In this document: piece by piece, positions 22,190 to 35,090 of the stretch | Numbering within the stretch: the first letter of the stretch is position 1 | Layout: each line of letters starts with the position of its first letter | Source of the DNA: Physcomitrium patens | Lineage: Eukaryota > Streptophyta > Bryopsida > Funariales > Funariaceae | Reading direction: 5' to 3' | Assembly (NCBI RefSeq): GCF_000002425.4 | Contig: NC_037266.1 | Location: 8,225,818-8,289,817, forward strand | Length of the DNA: 64,000 bases | Notes under the pieces: generated by a model | Databases searched by the model: none | What the model was told of the DNA's origin: nothing | Seen by the model: only the letters and a program-made list of their open reading frames with translations | Translations under genes and position numbers: made by a program

Positions 22190-24150
22190 GTCACGTTTGT
22201 CTTGATAGCCCTATCACTGATGAGCCGGTTCTTAATAATGTGGGAAGCTTTGCAGTTCTAGATACGTTTTGAATCTTTGAAACTGTAACTACACGAAAAT
22301 TAAACCGTAAGTACTAAGTCCTCAAGACTTCAACCATAAGACTATATGTCTTCAACATCACAGCTAGATATGCAAAAACCACTGTTTTACTCAAGTTTGT
22401 GCCTGTGATTAATTTGTAGGGGTTTTCTTTGATTGCCAGTGGCAATTCAGACAAAGGAGCTTCTGTGGAAACTACGGCTCACCCACTTTTTAGCTGGAGG
22501 TTGTTGATGGCGATTCCGTCATTTGGTAGTGTTTCAAAACTATAGCAATCTCCTTGCTGCTTCCATCGGCCACTGCAGAGCCATCAGTCTTTATGTTCAA
22601 AACCTTAGGGAAATTTAAAACCACTTAAAATGTGACAGATTGATTATCATATGGGAATTTGAGAAAACGTAGAATACAGACGTGGAAGTAGGCCCACGAT
22701 GAGTCCGAAGGCATCAAAGAGAAGGAAGTTTAATGAACCACAAGCAAAACCGCGAGGTTTTTTAGAAAGTTAGGGTAAGTTAAGAAATATCAAATAACTT
22801 TTAAAACTTGCTTCTTCCAGCAAATTCCGACAGATTGATACAGAATTTCCAGTACCCAGTACCCTGTCAGTGGTTGTTTCGACTTTTGTATCTGCCGTCA
22901 TCTTAAAGCAATGACCCATTGCCATAAAAATGACCCTTCGACACTGGAGTAGAGTGTGTTCTTTCTTGGGGTTACAGTGTAGAATTTAAACGGTATTCAG
23001 GCATCGTGTGTTGAGTACTTGATTCTTTGAAAGCAATCTGAGGTGGACAAATGCGTTGCGCTGTTCCGATAGATAATAACGGATGGGAGGTAACCAGAGA
23101 GGTGTTCATCAAGGGGGCAGTTCTGTGGGAATTGTTTGTCAGTAGGAACTGTGTCGGAAGCTGTCAACAGTCACGAGTCTACATCATATACAGAGGCTTG
23201 GCGATTCTGAAGCAATCCTTACACCCAGTGTTAATTATGCCCCATTCTCGGTACTGGCAAGAAAAGATGTCCTCATTAACGCAGTTCTGTACTACTTGCT
23301 CAATTCTATGATAGATTTGTGCCAGAAGATGATATTATCATTAGTTTCGAATGCAACAAACCGAGCTTATGCTCGCATGTGCTTCAGGAGAGAACCTCAT
23401 CAACTTTCAAGTACTACGATCCGTTGTTAGTTGATCAGAGGCTGCAAGCAGTTCTGTGAAGACTTATTTGAGTTTGTAAGAGAATTGTTTCTGTACATAA
23501 CAGAAAAAGCGGGCTCCAACAATGATCCCTTATATACGCAACATTCTATTAAAAAATACCAAGAAGAAGCAATAATAGCAATGGAGACATACTGTTTTTT
23601 AGTAGTAGCCTGAGGCTTTTGGTACACGCGTACACAATAACAGAAGATACACAGCTTAATGAGAGAGTGACTCTTCCATCTGTAGCCTTCGAATGAGCTG
23701 GATCTCCATGGAATCTCCTGTTTGCATTTGACCCAAGCACGTAAAATCACCTATATCGGTCCCCGGCTCAATGCCAAAGTTGATGAGGCTTCAACATCAA
23801 CAACTTGTTCATGAGGTTCAACATCAACTTGTTCTATCTGAAAGACAGTGGAATCGAGGAGAAGAAATCGTTCGTTCAGTCCCTCCACTGCGCTCTCGCT
23901 TCAAAAATGCGGCGATGCATATTCTCTGAGAATATTAGCTTAAGTTTCTTTGCGCTCGTACATTACCTGAATCTGAACACACGCAGATTCTGAACTAGCC
24001 ATCAAATAGGTATGAGGATTCAGATTAACCACTGTAGAAAGAACATGAAAGTTTTTCCTATCTTCTTCTGAAACAAATATGAAAGTGAGATGTATCAATC
24101 TTGTTGAATATGGAAACAAGATAGAATAATACTATCTAAGCTCTAATACC
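22190..24150. other. GC-richer low-copy island, no product recognised
   Basis: This is the right-hand continuation of the site disrupted by Copia-A. It has complex sequence with an 86-codon + frame (23,051-23,311) and a 107-codon - frame (23,427-23,750), neither with a known motif. Possible splice signals are scattered, but no chain of exons can be defended. A TC-rich direct repeat (atgaggcttcaacatcaac followed by atgaggttcaacatcaac) lies near 23,784-23,830. It may be a decayed gene or a non-coding transcript. Confidence 0.35.
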
Positions 24151-25318
24151 TCGTGATAATGATAGGGAAAGTATAAGAGTAGAAGATATGTTATATGGAG
24201 TGACTTCATCTATTTTATTATGTCTCAAGTAGAAGATGGATGACAATGCCATTATTACAAACTCTCTTGTTTCAATGCATTGTCATTCTTATTCTCATAT
24301 CTAACATTTGTTTAGTCAATTAAGAACTATTCCACCATTTTAGAAGTATATTTCATTGGTTTTGATTACTTTAAAGTCATGTTTTTTTATTATATTTATA
24401 TTACAAATAAGTATCTATTTTATTTTTAAAATTTTGAAAATAAATAAATAAATAAATAAATAGTATGGGAGATGGCATACTTTTACAAGAAAGTCTTCTA
24501 TAGTTCCTATTTACATCGATAGGAAGACATTTTGTGTAAAAATGGTGTAGTCTAATTCTAAACTCTATGTGATTGTAAGCACCTCAAAAAGCTATAAAAC
24601 ATTATTCTATTTTTAAAATTTACATCTACATATATATATATATAATAAAAGAGATGTCTAGACTTGCATTTGATTTACATGAAAGAAAATTTAAAACTTT
24701 TTTTTACATGTTTTATATTAAATAATATGATTTTTTTTTAAATATTTTTTAAAAATAAGTTTATAAATATGGATTTTATGCATAATATTTTTTTATTTAA
24801 AATAAATTATATATATTTTTTCAAGTATTTTATTATTTGATATATTTTAATATTTCTTTAAGTATTATACATGGTTATAGTCTATCTTTTTAAGAAAGAT
24901 GTCTTGCTTTAAAGAAGAAACTATTGTCTAAAAATATATAATACATGCATTCATTGCAATTAATTTTAATTTTAAAAAGTTAATTTTTCTTCCAATACTA
25001 TTTAAAAATAAACTAAAAGGATATAAAAACTATTTTTTAAAATAATCAAAACCAACATATATATGCTATGTTATATAATGAATCTTTTTATAAAAAATAA
25101 AATAAAATATAAAAGACTAATATAAATAAAATAAAGATAATTAAAAATTAAATCATCTTATAAATAAAAATTATTATGATGATCTTATTTTTGAATTTTT
25201 AGAATATCATCCAAATTTATTGAATTTTTATTAATTCATCTATTTTTGAAAAAATAAATTATTAAAAATATATTATGTCAAAGTTATTCAAATAACAAGT
25301 ATATTAAAAAATAAAAAT

Positions 25319-25359
<41 letters not shown>

Positions 25360-26690
25360 TTATTTATTTAATTTACATACATATTAATAATAAAATATAA
25401 GTTTATTTCAAGAAGACTAAATAGGTGGAAGTAATACTAATAGCTTAAATTTCATCCAACTAAAACATGTAAAATATTTTGAATTATCAACTTTGGCTAC
25501 TTTGGTATTAAAATTTAAGCTATTGTGAATATAAACCTACATCTTTATTTTAACAAAAAAAAACTTTTCATATTTTTTAAATTTTATTTTATTCTATCAT
25601 TTAAATTTTTTATGTAAAATTGATGATATCAATTTATTACATTTTTATATAGAATATTATTTTTTTATCATTTTTGTAGTAATAATCTAATGGTTTTTAA
25701 AATATTTTGTATAAAATTATATCCCTTATATAAAATAGTTCATGGGAGATAAATACAAGAGATAAATAAGAAAAGATAATAACCTTCTTTGATTTGTTGC
25801 ATGCTTCATTGTTTTCATTAGTAAGCTTTCATTAAAAGTGAACCAAAATTTAGTTAATAGAGATATTAATTGCAATATTAATTAAGATTAACATGAAATA
25901 AATATATTGTTTTGAGATATTTCTAAGATGGAAAGTATACAAGAGCTTTGGTTGAAGAAAATTTACGCATGAATAACTCAAGGAGAAGCATAATAAATCA
26001 GATTACAACTTCTTCTTTGCAAGCAGTGAAGGGCAATGGATATTGGATTCTATGAGGTGCACATCTCATTTTAATCTTTAATTTTTCCAATGAGAATACA
26101 AATGGCAACAAAGAACAATCCAATGCTTAGGTTAGTATTGTAGCAAAAGGAACATAAATTTATTTTACTCCTCACTTTGTACCATGTATCTTTGTAGTTG
26201 GATGATTATAAGGACTTGAGCATAGCTATGGGAGGCAATGTGAAGAAAATTAAAGTCCAAGAGCTTTACAATCCATATTTTTAATCAAATTATATGACCA
26301 CTTACTTGATTTAAATAGCACATGGCCTAATGCTTACAACATCTAGAATAATGTACTAAAGATGATTTTGATGTAATGTGCAAAAAAGCATCCAAGGCCT
26401 CATGCTTGACATTTACAAGTTAAACAAAGCAGAGTTGATCTATTGCATTGATTTATAAGGCTTACGCATGACACTTAATACAATGGTGGATTTGACATTA
26501 TTTTGCATACTCTATTATTGATACAACTATGATTAGAATGGTTGGATTCTTTGATACATAGATATAGTAGATTGATGCTTACAATATCTAAAACAACATA
26601 CTAAAGATAATTTTGATGCAATCTTCATTACAATGCAATCAAATCAATCATCATAGATTACATCATAGATTACATAAGGCTCTATTTGGT

Positions 26691-26724
<34 letters not shown>

Positions 26725-26805
26725 TGATTGGTTTTTATATTATTTTTTCATTGATTGAATATAATTATAGGTGGTATTGAATTGTAATATATATATAGAG
26801 AGATA
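24150..26805. other. AT-rich tract without recognisable genes
   Basis: AT-rich sequence with a (TA)n run at about 25,323-25,356 and a 29-base T run at 26,693-26,721. A loosely repeated motif (gcttacaacatctagaa with variants) occurs near 26,332 and 26,576, suggesting an old duplication. No readable coding region. Confidence 0.55.
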
Positions 26806-27023
26806 TTAAAACCACACCCCATATTACTATTTTATTATCAATTTTATCCATCCATGACTCTGTTCTTTGTTTCATGTCTCTTGTCTTCCATTTTCAATCT
26901 CCATGCTTCATTCCCTATCCCTAAGCCTTGTCTCCTATCCCTATCTCTTGTTCCTTCTTTCCAAAATTAATCATTACATGATTTAGAAGATGTGGCTTTT
27001 ACAATATTGGGGTGTGGCTTCAA
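26806..27023. mobile_element. MITE-like inverted-repeat element 1
   Basis: About 218 bp bounded by imperfect terminal inverted repeats: the left end (26806-26826) and the reverse complement of the right end (27001-27023) share a CCACACCCCA core and the flanking TTxAAx and ATATT, with two substitutions and one single-base gap. It is non-coding and CT-rich inside, and is bracketed by (TA)n or (AT)n sequence on both sides. Its ends resemble those of the element at 60,491-60,562. The likely class is a non-autonomous DNA transposon targeting TA, by inference. Confidence 0.55.
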
Positions 27024-27038
27024 CAATCATTGAGATGT

Positions 27039-27041
<3 letters not shown>

Positions 27042-27105
<64 letters not shown>
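27042..27105. repeat. Long (TA)n microsatellite
   Basis: About 64 bases of TA repeat, the longest in the window, immediately right of MITE-like element 1. Confidence 0.95.
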
Positions 27106-27111
<6 letters not shown>

Positions 27112-27264
27112 TAAAAATATTACATTTGCTACAAAGGTGATACATCACTCTTTGCATTCTGTTTATCATGCTAAATGTTGTAGGAATTATTTTCGTTGTT
27201 AAAGCTAATCAGACCCTTGATGTAATTGAATTATACTACCTTATTTTATTTTATTTTTCTGTTA

Positions 27265-27944
27265 GAGCGGACGCTTTTGCACACTTTCAACGTTTTTAGT
27301 CTAGAGACGGTAACTTTTGGATTGGAAGCTACTTCAACTTCCGTATAATTAAGTATAGAATAGGTAAATAAACTTTGTGGTAAGTTATTGGTAGGTTATT
27401 GACAACCTTGAGAATTAGACTGATGGTTAGGTAGTTTAGTTGATAATAGTAGATTGTTAGTAGAATAAATGGTTAAGAATTCAAAGGATAATAACCTTTG
27501 AAATCCGCTGGTGGACGGATCATCTTTTTGGTAGGATAAAGAGGTTGAGGAAAGAAAGATTGAGACCAGACTGTGAGAGCCATAAGCCAAGAGCCAAATT
27601 GTGAGAGCCATAATCCAAGAGCCAAATTGTGAGAGTCGTAAGCCGGGATAAGCTTAGTGCTACCTCTCTGTTTTCTTTGCTTTTATTATTTGCTTATGAA
27701 GAATTGTGATTGAAAGAAGTATTATTGAATTGATAGTCGTAGAATGGATTATATATTGAATCAAGATGGAAGTAGTAAGCCTTGGTATTTTGTAGTTTGA
27801 TAATTGATTTCAGATAGCCAGAGTACAATCAATTGTGACACTAATAGATCCAATTCATATAACCAGTCTTTTTCCATATTTGAACCCACCTCTATTAGTT
27901 CAATTACTTTGGTATATCAAAGCTTGAACGTACTGAGAACAACA
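27265..27944 (+). repeat. Gypsy-1 left LTR
   Basis: From about 27,510 to 27,944 it aligns closely with 38,100-38,526. It contains a 28-bp tandem repeat from 27,572 (units starting tgtgagag, about two and a half copies); the right LTR has the matching array near 38,157-38,240. Such arrays often lie in the promoter part (U3) of an LTR. The start at 27,265 is uncertain. Confidence 0.6.
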
Positions 27945-28187
27945 TTTTGGCAACGCTATCGAGGAAATGATAACAATACGAAATGTTAGAAATTGATTGT
28001 ATAGAAAGAATGAAAGATTATGAGTGATAATCATGAAGGGAAGGATTATCAAAGAATTAATCAACAAGCAAAAGAAAGATAGGAGCGATTACGCATAAGA
28101 AATATCCTACAGGAATGACAAAAAGGAATTGTAGGTCCAAGTAAAAACAAAGGAAGAAAAATTCAAATTCAAATAGTAAGGAGACTA

Positions 28188-28883
28188 GTGATAACACCAA
28201 TGGCTGCAGGAGTGCCAGAAGTACCAATTGCGGTACAAATGGGAGCAGTAGGAGACGGAACTACAAGTGTGGTACCATTACCTACTTTTAATGGTTGGCC
28301 GGGCTCTATTCCCGATCACCATATATCTCAATTCTTAACAGCCTACGTGACTAATAATGGTAGAATTGAAGATATTTGGTTGAGATGGTTGCCAATAACT
28401 TTAAAAGATACAGCTTTTGAATGGTATATTCGGCAACCAGTGGGTAGATTTTTCAATTAGAAGGCCTTGAGGAATGCCTTCTTAACCTATTTTAGACCAA
28501 TTGGATTTGAAGATTGGCTTCGAGAAAGTTTTATGAATAGCAAAATATTTGCAGGAGAATCCATAGAGTCCTATTATGGCCGGATCACAGATATACTTCG
28601 TAAATGGTCAAATAATCAAATGCCAGATGCGTTTATATTTTCGATATTAATCAATGGTTTGCATCTATCAAAATTAAAAATGTTTGTAAAAGAGGCTCGA
28701 CTAGCTACGGTAGAAGCATTGTTGGTACGAGCAAAGGTGTGGAAAGAATGTCATTATGACCAATTGTTAACAATGGGAGCCACGGCGATTCCAAGTTCAG
28801 GAAGCCAACAAATACAATCGAGAAATGTGTCGATGGATAATTATCCACAAATGGCTGCCTCCAATGTGAAGAATGTTATGTAA
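28188..28883 (+). pseudogene. Gypsy-1 gag relic
   Basis: Two in-frame pieces separated by a single TAG at 28458-28460 follow a plant Gypsy gag: a LPTFNGWPGSIPDHHISQF-like entry segment, WLRWLPITLKDTAFEWY, then after the stop a NAFLTYFRP-like segment and a YYGRITDILRKW region (retrotransposon gag domain). The stop most simply derives from a Trp codon. Further stops follow 28,883. Confidence 0.8.
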
Positions 28884-29089
28884 CAACAACCAATTAATGC
28901 TACAATACTCCAAGCAATAGCGTCAATAATGATGACACCTTATTTTACATTGTCAACCTATCAACAATCAAAGTTGTTCACAAATGCGATTGTTAAAGAT
29001 CCAAATGAAGCCTTGTTATTAAATCTAATAAAGAAGATGGAAGAATTGGCCATAAATTTGGCTAAAGATAAAGAGAAATGACATAAGCC

Positions 29090-29730
29090 TTCTAATACGA
29101 GACCTAATGTATGATATAATAATTGTAAGAAACAAGGTCATTTTGATACGGAATGTCCATTACCTAGAAAAACGGATGTTCAATATATATTTTGTAGAGG
29201 AAAGCACCTTATCCAAAACTCTTGGTATTTATAAAGGCAACAATAATTCAATAATCAGACCATGATCCCACCGACTCAGTGGAAAGTCAATCAAGTTCAA
29301 ACAAGAAATATGTATGGATGGAATAGAAATCGATCTAATCGACAAAATTGAACATTCAATAATATTCAAAGTTCCAATTCAAGGGGTCTGCATCAAACTT
29401 CTAAAACTATGAAAAGGAGCAATAGAGGTAACAGTAATATGTTCCACCGGCGTCATTGAACCAAGTACCCTCCATACCAATGGAACAATCAGGATCATTT
29501 TCTAACCCTACATGGAACAAGCCTAGTAGATATATATCGATGGAGACACCCAATATGCCAGATGGAGGTACAAGAAGACCACTTCGTTGTTTTTGTTGCA
29601 AATAGATTGGTCATTATACCAGTGAATGTCCGAATCCCAGAGCCAGTGACAATTATGCGCCAGTGTGTGCAAATTATAAGAAGTCGAGACATACTTATCA
29701 GCAATGTAATGCTCCATTCAATTTCAATAA
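29090..29730 (+). pseudogene. Gypsy-1 zinc-knuckle region
   Basis: Two blocks of CCHC-type knuckles, the nucleic-acid binding part of gag, can be read in the + strand. The first is near 29,120-29,225 (CKKQGHFDTEC and a degraded second one). The second is near 29,585-29,710 (a CCK-stop-IGHYTSEC pattern and a CANYKKSRHTYQQC pattern in which some ligands are altered). Having two separated pairs suggests an internal duplication or an unusually long gag linker. Stops interrupt both. Confidence 0.6.
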
Positions 29731-30253
29731 TCAAGATCAGTAAATCCAAAGCCAAAGAAAAATGGAGGAGATAAATCAAGATCCTCAAGATTCACCAGTT
29801 CATTGGGTAGAAGTAGTCTAAGCTATCCATATAAGAAGTCAGCAAAAGGAGAAAGGATCAATTCAAAATTTTGAAAATCCTGAAGCGAAGGGCCAATTGG
29901 ATCCAATTACGGGGACATCCAATCCAGGTTTTGACATGGATCCCTTACTCAGTATAAGACCTGAATCGGTTGTGCACCCTAATGAGATACCGATTATAGA
30001 GGCTTCGGTTCCATGTCGAGCTGTTCCGTTTTCTACACAGTTTTGGAAAACATCCTTTTCGTTGAAAGATCTTCTATGAGGCATGAATTCTAAAGAACTA
30101 ATATCAGCCCAATTGGAAGAACAATCTTACCTATTGAAAGAACCAATTTTATAAGCTCCGTCAAATTCAATTCCAGTAGCTCTACCAATTTCCAATATAG
30201 AAAAAACCAATTTACCTACATCGGTATCTAGGATTGGGAAGAAGAAATGGACA

Positions 30254-30691
30254 TTGGGAATTACCACTAATATAGAACCATATGATATTCTAAAAGATTT
30301 GGGCATGATACAGCCCATGATCTCTATGAAACAACTATTGGCGGTAGTACGTGAGTGCCAAACTATCTTAAATTCTTCATTAATTTGTCGCAGATCTCAA
30401 AATAAAGAAATCCAAGAAGTAAGTTTGAATCCTGATACGGATGCACCTACGATTGATGTCTCAATTGATGGAGTGTTATTATTGGAAGTGCAAGTAGATG
30501 GAAGATCTAGTGTAAATCTTATGAATGCCGCTACAATGGAGGAGCTGGGTTTGGATCAATTATTACCTACTACAATGATTTTGAGAATGGCTGACTCTAG
30601 TCGAGTTAAATCTATGGATATTTTACGAAGTATTGATACAGTAATTGTGGGGATTACCTACAAAATTGATTATATTGTTTTTCAATTATGA
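30254..30691 (+). pseudogene. Gypsy-1 aspartic protease relic
   Basis: The 145-codon frame contains a hydrophobic-D-G-x-SS-V-N-LM segment (VDGRSSVNLM, near residues 93-102). This is the position and form of the protease active site of plant Gypsy elements with a D-G-G-S variant motif; here the second Gly is Arg. A downstream stretch with TMILRMADSS and a hydrophobic IVGITYKIDYIVFQL ending fits the flap and C-terminal strands. It is embedded between gag and reverse transcriptase as expected. Confidence 0.7.
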
Positions 30692-31339
30692 AGCTCTATA
30701 TTGTCATACCCAATTTTATTGGAGCGACCGTGGTTGTATCAAGCTAAAGTTCGAAATGACTGAGGCCATGGTACATTGACAATTGAGAAAGGTAATGATA
30801 AAATTGTGCTTCAAATGTACCCTGTCCAATATCACGGAGAAACTCAAGTTGCTAGTTCAAAATTTACGTCGGATTGTGAAGATAAGTCTATCAAAGAAGA
30901 AATTGGTGCATCTGATCCAATTTATGCTGATACAAGGCAAGTTGTCGAGTACACTAGAATGACCTACTAGTCCAGGGGACCGAGAGAGTACTTAGTTCTT
31001 CTAGATGTTATTGACAATTCTGATCATATGATTGCATATTGGATGAATAAACATGATATTAATCACGTTAGTGCTATGAAATTGGAGTTGGAAAGTTTTA
31101 ATGTGTCAAATTTTATAAAAGATTCTCGAATTGAGTAGAACATCAGTCTAGGGACTCTTAAAATTCCACGATGTCAACCAATTAATTTAGATATAAGGGA
31201 GGCTCTCCAAATCATTCAGATTGACAACTGTATAGAAGCCAAGGAAAAAGAAATTTGGGTGGATTACTTTTTAATGCCTAAAATTATTTTTGCATGGTCG
31301 TATGCAGATTTGAAAGGAATTCTAGCTGAAGTTTGTGAG

Positions 31340-32098
31340 CATCAAATTATATTGGAAGAGAATGCTACACCAGTATGCCAAAGATAACATCGACTTAATC
31401 CAAAATACTCACTTATGGTAAAAGAAGAACTAGATAAACTATTGGAGGTTGGATTTATCTATCCAGTTTGTTTCAGTGGATGGGTTTCACTAATTGTTAT
31501 GGTACCAAAAAAGAATGGAAAAGTTTGCATCTGTCAAGATTTCTCCAAATTAAATGCGGCTACCAAGAAGGATTATTTTTCTTTACTATTCACGGATAGT
31601 ATATTGGATGTTGTCACTAGATGTGAATGTTATTCATTTCTTGATGGATTCTTCGATTTTAATCAAGTTAAAATTGTAAAAAAAGACCAGTTAAAAACTA
31701 CTTTTATTATGGATTAGGGGACCTTTGTCTATAAGGTTATGTCATTTGGGCTTTGTAATGCACCAGCTACATTTCAAAGGATAATGACGCAAGCATTCCA
31801 AGATTATCTACGAATTTCAATGGAAATATTTCTAGATGATTTTTGTACATTTAATATGAGAGCCAAGCATTTAGAATGTCTAGGTCAATGTTTGAATCAA
31901 TGTGCCAAATATGAAATTTCTTTAAATTCAAAAAAATATCAATTTGGTGTACCTTCTGGTAAACTGTTGGATCATATAGTTTCGATGGCAGGCATTGCTA
32001 TAGATCCAGATAAAATAAAGATTATAATAGAATTAAAGCAATCAGACACTATTACGGGTGTTCGAGCATTTGTCAGCCTTGTCAGTTATTATCGGTGA
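31340..32098 (+). pseudogene. Gypsy-1 reverse transcriptase relic
   Basis: The reading passes through the reverse transcriptase motifs in order: an EELDKLLEVGFIYPV segment, VMVPKKNGKVCICQDFSKLN, the FDFNQVKI region, MSFGLCNAPATFQRIM, and FLDDF, which is the catalytic double-Asp box at about 31,850-31,865. The block is interrupted by TAG at 31715-31717 and TGA at 32096-32098, both most simply from TGG. The first Asp motif region (SFLDGFFDFNQ) lies near 31,635-31,670. It belongs to the Ty3/Gypsy kind because RNase H and integrase follow it. Confidence 0.85.
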
Positions 32099-32782
32099 TT
32101 TATCTATCTATTTATAGTTATATGCCTTTCTTTGGCAAATCTCTTGAAGAAACCACCAATTGATGGGATCAACCCATTTTGGACAAAGGAATGTACAATT
32201 ACATTCAAAACATTGAAACAAAAATTGCTTTCAGCACCAATATTGGTGGCACCTTGTTGGACAAAACCATTCCAAGTTTATCTAGATGCATCTAATGTTG
32301 CGATTGATTTTGTGCTAAGCCAAGAAGATGATCGGGATTTTGATCACCCTATTTATTATGCAAGTCGTCAATTGGTAGTAGCTGAAAGAAATTATACAAC
32401 AACCAAAAGAGAAGCATTGAAGATGATTTATTCCATACAAAAATTTCCACATTATCTTCTTGGTTATAAATTTGTTTTCTATGTCGACCATGATGCTTTA
32501 AAATATATGATTAATAAGCCTCAATTGAGTGGTCGTATTGCATGATGGGTTCTACTCTTGCAAGAATTTGACTTTACTATTCAGGGAAGATCAAAAAAAT
32601 CACATTTCAATGTGGACCATTTATCTCGATTATCCAATATATTAGGTAATGAACCCATTAATGATGCACTACCCGATGCGGAACTGTTTGCGGTAGATGT
32701 AATTACTCCAGAGTATAGTGAAATAATTCAATACTTGATATTTCAAAACTTTCCACCCAATTTTAATGAAAAGTTAAAATGA
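32099..32782 (+). pseudogene. Gypsy-1 RNase H relic
   Basis: The frame from 32,132 shows the Gypsy RNase H pattern: PFQVYLDASNVAIDFVLSQ (catalytic Asp), then a HPIYYASRQL segment, YTTTKREALKMIYSIQKFPHYLLG (catalytic Glu), FYVDHDALKYM (catalytic Asp) and the closing FNVDHLSRL motif. A TGA at 32543-32545, most simply from CGA, is the only stop in the domain. It continues the polyprotein from the reverse transcriptase. Confidence 0.85.
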
Positions 32783-32849
32783 CGCTTAATATTAAAATGC
32801 ACACCTTATATGATGATTGGTAAAGCTTTATATAAAGAAGGCAAGGATG

Positions 32850-33379
32850 GAGTTTTGCGACGCTGTATTTATCAGACTGAAGTGTGTATTATATTAGAAG
32901 GTTGTCACTTGGACAATTGTGGTGGATATTTTACGGATGATAGCATGGCTCGTAAAGCTTTATAAGCTGATTATTGGTGGCCAACACTGTTTGTAGATGC
33001 CCACCAATTCATCCGTCATTGTGATCCATGTCAAAGAACGGGTTGACGTACTGAAACTTCAGCAATGCCATTGGTACCAATTCTGGTTCAAGCGCTTTTT
33101 GAAAAATGGAAAATTGATTTTGTGGGACCAATTGCATCAGCCTCGAGAAATAGACAAAAATGATATATAATGGTAGCAACAGATTACGTAACAAAATGGG
33201 CTAATGTAGTAGCTACAACAATCAATAGTGCAAGTACAATAGCAACCTTTTTGTATGAAAATATTATTACACGGTTCAGTTGTCCACGAGAATTGGTTAG
33301 TGATAGAGAAACTCATTTTATAAATAGTGCAATCCAAACATTCACGACCAAATACGAGATAAAATATCATAAGAATATA
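32850..33379 (+). pseudogene. Gypsy-1 integrase, left part
   Basis: The HHCC zinc finger is visible (GCHLDNCGG, then H-Q-F-I-R-H-C-D-P-C at about 33,002-33,037). The core follows, with the first catalytic Asp in KIDFVGPI and the second in a SDRETHF segment (about 33,300-33,318). Three stops lie in the block (about 32,963, 33,043 and 33,161). The sequence ends abruptly at 33,379 where Gypsy-2 is inserted and resumes in the same frame at 37,277. Confidence 0.85.
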
Positions 33380-33384
33380 CTGTA

Positions 33385-33945
33385 TGTCATGGACATACTC
33401 ATGTAAGCTAGTAATTACATATACAAGTAGGTAGAAGTAAGTAAAAGTAGATAAAAGTAAGTTAATTCTATAGTATTTGATATGAAAGCTTTTTAGAAGC
33501 TTCATAGACGTTGCTTTGACTTCATATGTGTCTTTAATTAAATTTTTGGATTAGAAACATGGTCAACAAGTTGGCCATGTGCCACAAATATTATTAGCTT
33601 AAAGATCAAGCTAATTAGGTAGCCCACACGTAGAAAAACTTACCTTGTAAGTGAAGGCATGTGTCCTACAAAGTCAACACATATTAGAGGTCTTATAGAA
33701 CGTCGCCACGTAGCCCTTAATTAGATAGTATATATAGAAACAAGAGTGAAGCCTTCTTCACTCTTGTCAACTCCTTTCTTGCTTCCAGTCTAGTTTCAAG
33801 GGTCTCTAGTTTTCTTGTCTTTTAGCAATAGCCATTCCAATTTCTCTTTCAATATACATATTTTTTTATTTATATTTTGTTACTTTTCTTTGAGTGAAGG
33901 TTCACTTGTCTGAATTGCTTTTTCTTCGAGTTCTTGTCCTTGACA
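33385..33945 (+). repeat. Gypsy-2 left LTR
   Basis: It starts TGTCATGGACATAC, a near-palindrome, and ends TCCTTGACA. It contains a TATA-like atagtatatatag stretch at about 33,725-33,737 that could be the promoter core, followed by agtgaagccttcttcactc. A degenerate primer-site-like attagagc lies about 20 bases beyond its end. By eye about nine in ten positions agree with the right LTR. Confidence 0.85.
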
Positions 33946-34157
33946 GATTGACAAGAGTACACCTACAATATTAGAGCTTTGTCTAATCTTGATTAAGAGT
34001 GGATTATCCCTTTTTCTTGATAAGATATAAGCATATTAGAAGTTGCGGATTACCCTCTTCTAAACTGATATTGTCCTTAGTATTTTCTTTATTCTCAAGT
34101 CCTCTCTTCTATTTGTCTTCAGCGATATTAGACATCTTCTCTTTTCTAAGTATTATC

Positions 34158-35090
34158 ATGGCTCAACTTGTTGAAATGAAGAGTACAATGGCACAAATGC
34201 AAGAGCAATTCAGGGAGTTAATGCTTGCGATGCATCAATTCAATTTACCACCACAAGGAGCAACTAGATTGGCAAGAAGTGAAGATATAGAAATGGTTGG
34301 AGCTACTCCAATATCTCTACTCAATCATGTCCTTTCTCCTATAGTGGAATGCCCTTCCAGTGTTAGAGAACCAAGAATTGTCCTACCCGAGAAGTTTAAT
34401 AGCACCAGATCTAAGTTTCGAGGATTTATCAATCAAATGCAACTTGTGATTGAACTTCAATCCCAAAGCTATTCAACTCCAAGATCGCAAGTTAGATTCA
34501 TTGGTATGCTTCTTTCAGGTTTAGCACTATCGTGGTTTTATCTTTTCTTGAATGACGAGATCCAATATTAGATAATCTAGAGGCTTTTCTGGTGGAGTTT
34601 CGATCCATGTATGGAGAACATGATGCAATTTGTGTTGCAACCAATAAGATCCAAATTTTACGACAAGGCAATCAATCAATAACGTTGTATGCTTCACAAC
34701 TTTGATAACTTACAACAGATATCAAGTGGGATGATGCTGCACTTACTAGTAAATTTTTCTATAGATTATAATATGAAGTAAAAAAATTAATGCTTAACTT
34801 ACCTCATCCTCAAATATTAAATCAAGCAATTGATTTTACTGTAAAATGTGACAATCGACTTTTTGAATTTCGATCTGAGAGTCACATAAGTAAGCCTCAA
34901 TATTATTACAATTCAATGGCAACACCTATGTCTTTTCAATACATATCTTTTGAAGTAAAAGAAATACAAATCGATGTAATATGTTTCAAACTTCTTATTG
35001 AACAAGAAAAGACTCATCGTCGTTAACAAGGATTATGTTTATATTGTGAAGAATCAAAACACACTGCTCAACATTGTCCACAAAAATGAT
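34158..35090 (+). pseudogene. Gypsy-2 gag relic with zinc knuckle
   Basis: An ATG at 34,158 opens MAQLVEMKSTMAQMQEQF, a coiled-coil-like start. A PRIVLPEKFNSTRSKFRGF segment and a VRFIGMLLSGLALSWFYLFL segment follow, the entry and middle of the retrotransposon gag domain, up to a TAG at 34569-34571. Pieces continue in other frames to a single CLYCEESKHTAQHC knuckle at about 35,035-35,080. The gag Met choice rests on the coiled-coil start; the frame is open further upstream (33,999). Confidence 0.75.

Noticed and set aside
29495..30318. Several - strand frames of 60-97 codons
   Set aside because: They run antisense to the Gypsy-1 gag/protease region and show no recognisable protein.
33137..33505. 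122-codon - strand frame
   Set aside because: It is antisense to the Gypsy-1 integrase and the start of the Gypsy-2 LTR.
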